Positions 1-5,153 of a stretch of 12,529 nt of DNA are shown piece after piece. The stretch is from Lutispora sp. Lineage in GTDB: Bacteria; Bacillota; Clostridia; Lutisporales; Lutisporaceae. The DNA lies in assembly GCA_030834765.1 (NCBI GenBank), contig JAUQXG010000536.1:1-12529 (forward strand), in the 5' to 3' direction. Numbering within the stretch: position 1 is the first letter of the stretch; each line of letters starts with the position of its first letter. The position numbers and the translations under genes are program-made. The notes under the pieces were generated by a model. That model saw only the letters and a list, made by a program, of their open reading frames with translations. It did no database searches and was not told where the DNA came from.

Positions 1-2
1 CA

Positions 3-416
3 AAATTGGAATGTAGTATAAAGGAAGTAAGTTTTCATAATCTAAGTATGAGCTATGGGGATATAGATAAAAAGTTTATTGAAATTATAAAAGATAGCGA
101 TAATTTGATGAGTCGCATATGGGAAGAAAAATGCAACAACAGCTTTGAATTGCTTTCTAAAGGCAATAAGCCTTCTAAGGAGCAAATAAGTACAATAATG
201 GATATGGAATCAAAGCTTACTGAAAATTTAATTCTTATGATAAATATGCCGGTAAGCACGCATATTGCAGTTTTTAAAGAAAGCTATGTACAAGCGTTAA
301 AAATATATAAAGACAACAATTTGACCCAAGAATCTTTCAATTACTTTGATATACAAAAAAGTATGTCATATCAATTGGAGGCTTACGATAAACTTATACA
401 AAGTCTTAGCATTTAA
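3..416 (+). CDS. hypothetical protein, possibly 5'-partial
   Basis: I do not recognise this protein. The frame is open from the first complete codon in the window (3) to TAA at 414-416. The first possible start is TTG at 6, giving 136 residues, but any Shine-Dalgarno would lie outside the window, so the true start may be further upstream. An internal ATG at 48 has no well-spaced ribosome site. The product is polar, looks mostly alpha-helical, is rich in Lys, Glu, Ile and Ser, and shows no membrane segment, signal peptide or Cys metal motif. It ends 15 bp before the DRTGG gene, whose Shine-Dalgarno follows its stop directly, so it could be the upstream gene of the same operon. The link to the hydrogenase-associated genes is positional only. 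Confidence 0.55.
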   Translation, partial: KLECSIKEVSFHNLSMSYGDIDKKFIEIIKDSDNLMSRIWEEKCNNSFELLSKGNKPSKEQISTIMDMESKLTENLILMINMPVSTHIAVFKESYVQALKIYKDNNLTQESFNYFDIQKSMSYQLEAYDKLIQSLSI

Positions 417-418
417 AG

Positions 419-424
419 AGGAGG
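419..424 (+). promoter_or_regulatory. Shine-Dalgarno deciding the DRTGG-gene start
   Basis: A perfect AGGAGG lies at 419-424. It leaves 7 nt to ATG at 432 but only 1 nt to the in-frame TTG at 426, so ATG 432 is the likely start. Confidence 0.75.
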
Positions 425-431
425 GTTGATT

Positions 432-779
432 ATGCAGATTATTGAAGTCAGAGATATTTTAGAAGCGGAAGTATTATGCTGTGATGAAATTTTAACAAAT
501 GAAGTAAATAATGCTTTTTCTTCTGATTTAATGAGTGATGTCCTTGCTTTTGTAAATGGCAAAACACTTTTACTCACAGGCCTTGTTAATTGCCAAGTTA
601 TAAGGACCGCAGAGATGGCAGATTTAAATGTCATCGTGTTTGTCCGGGGAAAATCACCTGACAAGAATGTAATAGAAATGGCGAAACAAGGGAATATTAT
701 TTTGCTAACTACCAGGGATACGCTATATACTGCATCAGGAAAGCTTTACAGTAAAGGGCTAAAAGGTATTAATATATAG
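432..779 (+). CDS. DRTGG domain-containing protein
   Basis: This is a 115-residue stand-alone DRTGG-domain protein. The ATG at 432 is preferred over the in-frame TTG at 426 because the perfect Shine-Dalgarno is well placed only for the ATG. The DRTGG domain is a small alpha/beta domain of unknown biochemical function, also found beside CBS domains and in phosphotransacetylase-related proteins. Here the body reads as alternating strands and helices, with a conserved-looking middle (residues about 46-95: TLLLTG, CQVIRTAEMADL, VIVFVRGK, ILLTT). There is no membrane segment or obvious catalytic motif. Single-domain DRTGG proteins recur beside hydrogenase-like iron-sulfur proteins and small HATPases in Clostridia, which matches the next two genes. 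A ligand-binding or regulatory role is inference. Confidence 0.75.
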   Translation: MQIIEVRDILEAEVLCCDEILTNEVNNAFSSDLMSDVLAFVNGKTLLLTGLVNCQVIRTAEMADLNVIVFVRGKSPDKNVIEMAKQGNIILLTTRDTLYTASGKLYSKGLKGINI

Positions 780-796
780 AGGCTGGAGGTTATTAA

Positions 797-1228
797 ATGA
801 GTGCTATAAAATACACTTTTCAGATAGAAAAAGATGACTTTTCTAGAGCTGGGGAGGCATCTAGCAGTATAAAGAAAATTCTCATGCAGGTGGGGTCAGA
901 ACCATCCCTAACAAGAAGAGTAGCTATTGCTACTTATGAAGCAGAAATGAATATTGTTATACACTCTGATGGAGGAACAATAAGTGTGATGATAGATCCA
1001 AAATGTGTGATGGTTTTAGCTAAAGATAACGGACCTGGTATAGAAAATATTGAGCTTGCAATGAAAGAAGGCTATTCAACAGCCACTGACAGAATAAGAG
1101 AGATGGGTTTTGGTGCAGGTATGGGCCTTTCGAATATGAAAAAATGCAGTGATGAATTTTCAATAGAGTCAAAAATAGGAGAAGGGACTACGATCATGAT
1201 GAATATGTGTGTGAAAGAGGGTGAATAA
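797..1228 (+). CDS. small ATP-binding protein, anti-sigma-factor (SpoIIAB/RsbT)-type HATPase
   Basis: This 143-residue protein is a single HATPase_c (GHKL) domain of the SpoIIAB/RsbW/RsbT class, soluble Ser/Thr kinases that act by partner switching. Visible motifs are an N-box around residues 44-52 (E48, N52), a G1 box DNGPGI at 77-82, and a glycine-rich G2 lid GFGAGMGL at 104-111, so ATP binding looks intact. There is no HisKA dimerisation domain, receiver domain or membrane segment, so it is not a classical sensor kinase. GGAGG at 785-789 lies 7 nt before the ATG. The stop codon is immediately followed by the ATG of the hydrogenase-like gene, implying translational coupling. It may phosphorylate an anti-anti-sigma-like partner or respond to the neighbouring iron-sulfur protein; no STAS partner is visible in the window. 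Confidence 0.82.
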   Translation: MSAIKYTFQIEKDDFSRAGEASSSIKKILMQVGSEPSLTRRVAIATYEAEMNIVIHSDGGTISVMIDPKCVMVLAKDNGPGIENIELAMKEGYSTATDRIREMGFGAGMGLSNMKKCSDEFSIESKIGEGTTIMMNMCVKEGE

Positions 1229-2539
1229 ATGGAAAAGGAGTATTTTCATTCCGTTATCCTAAAGGAAGATAGATGTATAGGCTGTACCAGCTGTCTTAAG
1301 GTTTGCCCTACTGAAGCTATAAGAATCATAGATGGAAAAGCGAGGATTATAGATGAACGGTGCATAGACTGCGGAGAATGCATAAGAATCTGCCCAAATC
1401 ATGCCAAGAGTGCAGTTACTGATAATCTAAATGTTTTAGATAAATATAAATACACTATTGCTATTGCTACAATGTCTATATATGGTCAATTTCAACCTAA
1501 TATTTCCATTAATCAAATATTAAATTCAATTAAAGCTATGGGGTTTAATGAAGTTTATGATACAACTTTAGGGGCAAAAATTATTTCTGGGTTGATTTCC
1601 AGATATTTACTTTTAAAGAAAAAAGTTGAGGGGCCGCTTATTAATTCTTCTTGCCCAGCCATACTTAGACTGATACAAATAAGATTCCCTGATTTGCTGC
1701 CTAATGTTGTAGATATTGAAACTCCTATGGAGATAACAGCCAGAATAGTGAAAATAGATGCAGCCAAAAAAACCGGGCTTGATTTAAAGGAAATAGGAGT
1801 CATTTTTTTCACTCCTTGCACAGCTAGAGCAACAAGCATAAAAAATCCTTTAGGCATAAAGAATTCATATATAGATGCAGCTATCTCTATAAAAGACATA
1901 TATGGAGAAATTTTAAAAAATCTTAGCGTGAATCCTAGTTATTCTGTCAATGTTGAAACTACAAAAGAAACCTTGAAATGGGTATCGGCGGGAGGACAGG
2001 CAAAATCATTGGGAATGGAGAAATATCTGGCTGTAGATAGTATTCACGAGGTAATAAAGGTTTTGGAAGACTTGGAATTAGGAAAGCTGGAAGGTGTTGA
2101 TTTTCTGGAACTTATGGCCTGCAGAGAAAGCTGCATTGGAGGACCTTTAGTTATAGAAAACTCCTTTATAGCAAGAGCGAAAATAGGTAATCATGCAAAA
2201 TCATTAAGTCCTTTGACATATACAGATGAAGAGATTGATCAGTATATAAAAATGTATGAAGAAGGGTTTGTAAGATTAACTGAAACCATAGAACCAAGGT
2301 TAGTGATGAGCCTAGATAAAGATATTTCTAAATCAATACAAAAAATGGAATTAATGAGAGAAATCCTCAAGAATCTACCAGGTATAGACTGCGGAGTTTG
2401 CGGTGCACCAACTTGTAGAGCATTTGCTGAGGATATTGTAAAAGGCGAGAATAATCATTCGCTATGTATTGTAAAAACCATAGAAAGCTTTAAAAATAAA
2501 AATCTAAAAAGAAAAGGGGAGAATAAAATTGAAAGTTAA
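1229..2539 (+). CDS. [FeFe]-hydrogenase-like iron-sulfur protein with degenerate H-cluster motifs (putative sensor)
   Basis: This 436-residue cytoplasmic protein has three parts. Residues 16-55 are a two-[4Fe-4S] ferredoxin domain (C16, C19, C22, C26 and C45, C48, C51, C55). Residues about 75-345 are an [FeFe]-hydrogenase large-subunit domain. Residues 388-413 hold a CX2CX4CX16C cluster motif (C388, C391, C396, C413) like that of RnfB. All four cysteines that would hold the H-cluster cubane are present: C142 (NSSCP), C197 (TPC), C298 and C302 (MACRESC). Catalytic motifs are altered: the proton-relay Cys of TSCCP is Ser141, the Lys of MPCxxK is Arg200, the following Glu is Ser203, and GGGQP after the last motif is GGPLV. 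Catalytic turnover is therefore doubtful. The HATPase and DRTGG neighbours support a sensory HydS-like role; this is inference. Confidence 0.85.
   Translation: MEKEYFHSVILKEDRCIGCTSCLKVCPTEAIRIIDGKARIIDERCIDCGECIRICPNHAKSAVTDNLNVLDKYKYTIAIATMSIYGQFQPNISINQILNSIKAMGFNEVYDTTLGAKIISGLISRYLLLKKKVEGPLINSSCPAILRLIQIRFPDLLPNVVDIETPMEITARIVKIDAAKKTGLDLKEIGVIFFTPCTARATSIKNPLGIKNSYIDAAISIKDIYGEILKNLSVNPSYSVNVETTKETLKWVSAGGQAKSLGMEKYLAVDSIHEVIKVLEDLELGKLEGVDFLELMACRESCIGGPLVIENSFIARAKIGNHAKSLSPLTYTDEEIDQYIKMYEEGFVRLTETIEPRLVMSLDKDISKSIQKMELMREILKNLPGIDCGVCGAPTCRAFAEDIVKGENNHSLCIVKTIESFKNKNLKRKGENKIES
2514..2521 (+). promoter_or_regulatory. Shine-Dalgarno supporting a TTG start
   Basis: AAGGGGAG lies 7 nt upstream of TTG at 2529, inside the end of the preceding gene. 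It supports TTG initiation in an 11-bp overlap. No ATG with a ribosome site is present nearby. Confidence 0.6.
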
Positions 2540-2867
2540 GGAAGTCTGTCAGAAAATTAATCTGGGATTGCTAGCAGGGGGAGAAGGGTTAGAACGGGAA
2601 ATAACAGGATTATATATTTGTGATCTTCTAAGCTGGGTGATGAGTCATGCTGTAAAAGGAAATGCATGGATTACTGTTCAAACTCACTCGAATATTATTG
2701 CAGTTGCAACATTACTTGACATGAGCTGTATTATTATTCCTGAGGATATGGAAGTTGAGGAAGAAACTTTAAAAAAAGCAAATGAAGAGAAAATGCCCTT
2801 GTTAAGGTCTTCACAAAATTCTTATGATTTAGTAAAAGAATTCCTAAATCATGGTATAGGAAAGTGA
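2529..2867 (+). CDS. DRTGG-type regulatory domain protein (second copy)
   Basis: This is a 112-residue protein of the DRTGG / HPr-kinase N-terminal-like fold. It starts at TTG 2529, supported by AAGGGGAG 7 nt upstream, and overlaps the preceding gene by 11 bp. The sequence has a typical pattern: an N-terminal helix, a GGEGLEREITG turn near residues 17-27, a segment CDLLSWVMSH (31-40), then VKGNAWITVQTHSNIIAVATL and CIIIPEDMEV. It is distinct in sequence from the DRTGG protein at 432-779, so it is a divergent family member, not a recent duplication. No catalytic residues or membrane segments are seen. The stop is 1 nt from the ATG of the PHP gene. Paired DRTGG proteins flanking a hydrogenase-like protein suggest they work with it; the ligand is unknown. 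Confidence 0.68.
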   Translation: MKVKEVCQKINLGLLAGGEGLEREITGLYICDLLSWVMSHAVKGNAWITVQTHSNIIAVATLLDMSCIIIPEDMEVEEETLKKANEEKMPLLRSSQNSYDLVKEFLNHGIGK

Positions 2868-2868
2868 T

Positions 2869-3579
2869 ATGGAATTTGCTATAGATTTTCATATACATTC
2901 GGCGCTTTCTCCTTGTGCTGATGAAGAGATGACACCTAATAATATTGTAAATATGGCTCTTTTAAAGCATTTAGATATTATAGCAGTTACAGATCACAAT
3001 TCCTGCCGGAATATTCCTGCTATTATGGAAGTGGGAAAAAACAATGGTCTGGCTGTAATACCTGGAATGGAAGTGCAAACAAAAGAAGAAGTGCATATCA
3101 TATGCCTTTTTAAAAGACTGGAGGCTGCACAAAAATTTGAAGAGATTGTATATAATAGCTTGCCAGAAATTCAAAATAATGAGGAATTGTTTGGGACTCA
3201 ACTGATTATGGATGAGCGAGATAATATCACAGGAAAGGTAGAGAAACTACTTTTGTCCTCCACATGCCTTTCAGTTAATGATGTTTTTATTCTGGTTAGA
3301 GGATTAGGAGGCATTTGCATACCTGCACATGTTGATAGGAATTCTTATAGTATTATTACAAATCTGGGCTTTATTCCACCAAGCTTGAAAGTAAAAACTA
3401 TTGAATTTTCAAAAAAAAATTCTCCTGAAAATATTTTAAAAAGGTATTCTTTTTTGAAAAAATATAATTATATTGTATCTTCGGATGCACATTTTTTATG
3501 GGATATAAGCGAAAGGGAATTTTTTCTGAACATGGAGTATTTAAGCATAAGTGAGATTTTTGACAAGTTGGGAAATTAA
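2869..3579 (+). CDS. PHP-domain metal-dependent phosphoesterase
   Basis: This 236-residue protein belongs to the PHP (polymerase and histidinol phosphatase) superfamily, trinuclear-metal phosphoesterases. The metal-ligand motifs are all visible: HIH at 8-10, TDHN at 41-44, E68 in GMEV, H76 in EVHIICLF, H154 in PAHVD and SDAH at 205-208. The active site therefore looks complete. Length and motif order resemble the small stand-alone PHP proteins of the YciV/RNase AM type, but the substrate cannot be read from sequence; nucleotides, RNA 5' ends or a phosphorylated signalling molecule are all possible. The ATG begins 1 nt after the upstream stop, so it is part of the same operon. It is the last gene before a 136-bp non-coding gap with no convincing GC-rich terminator, so readthrough into nuoE is possible. 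Confidence 0.83.
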   Translation: MEFAIDFHIHSALSPCADEEMTPNNIVNMALLKHLDIIAVTDHNSCRNIPAIMEVGKNNGLAVIPGMEVQTKEEVHIICLFKRLEAAQKFEEIVYNSLPEIQNNEELFGTQLIMDERDNITGKVEKLLLSSTCLSVNDVFILVRGLGGICIPAHVDRNSYSIITNLGFIPPSLKVKTIEFSKKNSPENILKRYSFLKKYNYIVSSDAHFLWDISEREFFLNMEYLSISEIFDKLGN

Positions 3580-3612
3580 AGCATAAATATTATATTTTTA
3601 TTTATAAAATAA

Positions 3613-3644
3613 TTGTTAAAAATTAATCGAATATATGTTAGAAT
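3613..3644 (+). promoter_or_regulatory. candidate sigma-A promoter of the nuoE-nuoF operon
   Basis: An extended -10 TGTTAGAAT ends at 3644 (hexamer TAGAAT 3639-3644). A weak -35 TTAAAA at 3616-3621 has 17-nt spacing; the better hexamer TTGTTA at 3613-3618 would need 20 nt. The rest of the 136-bp gap (3580-3715) is nearly pure A+T and shows no clear terminator for the upstream operon. TTGTTAA at 3613-3619 also matches one half of a clostridial Rex site, with a poor second half. The leader would be about 65 nt, ending in the Shine-Dalgarno AGGAGGGG at 3700-3707. Confidence 0.4.
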
Positions 3645-3715
3645 GGATGTTGGGTATTATAAGATAATAAAAGTCCAATTATGAATATATTTATTTAAAA
3701 GGAGGGGACTCTTTA

Positions 3716-4192
3716 ATGACTGAACTAGAATTTAAAGAAAAAATGGAGAAGCTAGAGGAAATAATAAAAGATCACAGACATCAGGATGGCCCATTAATGC
3801 CTGTATTGCATGAAACCCAGGAGTTATTTGGATATATTCCTGAGGATGCACAGAAAAGGATAGCACTAGGACTAAATGTTCCAATGGCAGAGATTTATGG
3901 AGTAGCAACTTTTTATTCAAGATTTACTTTAAAACCTAGAGGAAAATATACAATATCAATTTGCTTAGGCACAGCATGTTATGTTAGAAATGCACAAGCT
4001 ATCATTGAAAAATTTCAGGACGAGCTGAAGGTTGAGCCTGGTGCTACCTCAGAAGATGGCATCTTTACATTAGAAGCTACAAGATGTCTTGGATGTTGTG
4101 GACTAGCTCCAGTAGCAATGATAGGGGAAGATGTATATGGCAAATTAGTTCCAGAGGATGTACCAGGAATCATAAAGAAATATAGAGATTAA
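3716..4192 (+). CDS. nuoE: NuoE/HydC-type [2Fe-2S] thioredoxin-like subunit
   Basis: This 158-residue subunit matches the 24-kDa NuoE family and HydC of bifurcating [FeFe]-hydrogenases. Residues 1-70 are the helical bundle (HETQELFGYIPEDA, then VPMAEIYGVATFYSRF). Residues 78-158 are the thioredoxin-like ferredoxin domain, with C83, C88, C124 and C128 in the standard C-x4-C / C-x3-C arrangement, so one [2Fe-2S] is expected. It should pass electrons between its own cluster and the FMN/NAD(H) site of the NuoF-like partner encoded at 5154. ATG at 3716 follows a very strong AGGAGGGG, suggesting high expression. Its TAA overlaps the next ATG by 1 nt. The symbol follows common annotation; hydC applies if the enzyme is a hydrogenase. 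Confidence 0.93.
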   Translation: MTELEFKEKMEKLEEIIKDHRHQDGPLMPVLHETQELFGYIPEDAQKRIALGLNVPMAEIYGVATFYSRFTLKPRGKYTISICLGTACYVRNAQAIIEKFQDELKVEPGATSEDGIFTLEATRCLGCCGLAPVAMIGEDVYGKLVPEDVPGIIKKYRD

Positions 4193-4743
4193 TGATGAAA
4201 GAGCTATCTCTTCATATATTAGATTTAGTGCAAAACTCTGTATCAGCTGGTGCTAGCCTAATTGAGATAATAATAGAAGAAAATTTAATAGATGATTTTT
4301 TTAAAATAACTATTAAAGATGATGGCTGGGGTATGGATAAAGATTTAATAGAAAAGATAAGAAATCCTTTTTTTACTACAAGGACTACAAGAAAAGTAGG
4401 ATTAGGGATACCTTTAATGGAAGCTGCCTGTCAAAGATGTGCAGGTAATCTAACAATTGAATCGGAAAAGGGAATCGGTACAATAGTAACTGCTTATTTT
4501 AAGCATAGCCATATTGACCGTGCGCCTCTTGGTAATATGGTAGATACATTTATTACTGTAATACTTGGAAAAGCCGATATAGATTATATTTACAAACATA
4601 AAATGAATGACAAGGAATTCATAATAGATACAAGACAGCTAAAACAAATACTTGGGCTGGAAGTTTCAATTTCTAACCCTGATATTTTGGCTTGGATAAA
4701 TGAGTATATAAATGATGGTCTAGGGAATTTGATGGAGGTGTAA
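4192..4743 (+). CDS. HATPase-domain protein of hydrogenase operons (HydE-like position)
   Basis: This is a 183-residue soluble GHKL ATPase-domain protein. Visible motifs are an N-box with N15 (HILDLVQNSVSAGA), G1 DDGWGM at 43-48, an F-box region NPFFTT at 58-63 and a G2 GLGIPL at 70-75. There is no HisKA domain or phosphoacceptor His region upstream, so it is not a complete sensor kinase. Residues about 105-183 form a C-terminal extension that I cannot assign. Start is ATG 4192, overlapping the nuoE stop by 1 nt, with no strong Shine-Dalgarno, so translation is probably coupled; ATG 4195 is equally possible. A similar ATPase-like gene sits between the NuoE-like and small ferredoxin-like genes in other clostridial and acetogen hyd operons; its function there is not settled as far as I know. 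Confidence 0.82.
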   Translation: MMKELSLHILDLVQNSVSAGASLIEIIIEENLIDDFFKITIKDDGWGMDKDLIEKIRNPFFTTRTTRKVGLGIPLMEAACQRCAGNLTIESEKGIGTIVTAYFKHSHIDRAPLGNMVDTFITVILGKADIDYIYKHKMNDKEFIIDTRQLKQILGLEVSISNPDILAWINEYINDGLGNLMEV

Positions 4744-4747
4744 TAAA

Positions 4748-5116
4748 ATGAAATCGATACAAGAATTAGAAGAAATAAGAAAAAGGACTCTTGATACGAT
4801 CAATGTAAGAAAGGATAGGAGTGGAACAAGAGTAGTAGTGGGTATGGCAACTTGTGGAATAGCTGCTGGAGCAAGACCAGTACTTCTTGCAGTAATAGAT
4901 GAAGTAAAGAACAACAATCTTGCTGACGTAGTGGTTGCACAAACTGGTTGTATCGGGATGTGCAGATTAGAGCCAATTCTTGAAGTATATAAACCAGGAG
5001 AAGAAAAGGTAACCTATGTAAAGGTTACTGCATCAAAGGCAAAACGAATCATGAATGAGCATGTTATTTTGGGTAAGGTTGTTGAAGAATATACAATAGG
5101 AGCTTCTGAACAGTAA
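4748..5116 (+). CDS. small (2Fe-2S) ferredoxin-like protein, HydD-like
   Basis: This 122-residue protein has a thioredoxin-like ferredoxin fold related to the N-terminal domain of NuoF/HydB and to HydD of acetogen hydrogenases. Residues 1-25 are a helical lead-in; residues 27-105 are the fold. Only three of the four usual cluster cysteines are present: C36, C68 and C72. The second ligand of the C-x4-C pair is Gly41 (CGIAAG). It may thus lack a cluster or hold an atypical one; a structural subunit role is plausible. GGAGGTG at 4734-4740, inside the end of the preceding gene, lies 7 nt before ATG 4748. It sits between the HATPase gene and the NuoF-like gene, matching the small-subunit position of the bifurcating hydrogenase operon. 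Confidence 0.83.
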   Translation: MKSIQELEEIRKRTLDTINVRKDRSGTRVVVGMATCGIAAGARPVLLAVIDEVKNNNLADVVVAQTGCIGMCRLEPILEVYKPGEEKVTYVKVTASKAKRIMNEHVILGKVVEEYTIGASEQ

Positions 5117-5153
5117 ATATTTTTAGTAAAACTTTTTAGGGGGTATAGAAAAG

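Noticed and set aside
1555..1899. 114-residue minus-strand open frame inside the hydrogenase-like gene
   Set aside because: It is antisense to a clearly conserved coding region, lacks a ribosome site and has no recognisable family.
432..2867. The two DRTGG-type genes as a recent duplication
   Set aside because: Their sequences share little direct identity and have different N-termini, so they are divergent family members.
3583..3605. ATAAATA/TATTTAT inverted repeat after the PHP gene as a terminator
   Set aside because: The stem is only A-T pairs and would be too weak; no GC-rich stem plus T tract is present.
3672..3710. AGTCC/GGACT pairing next to the nuoE ribosome site as a regulatory hairpin
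   Set aside because: Only 5 bp with a 29-nt loop; expected by chance and not convincing without conservation.
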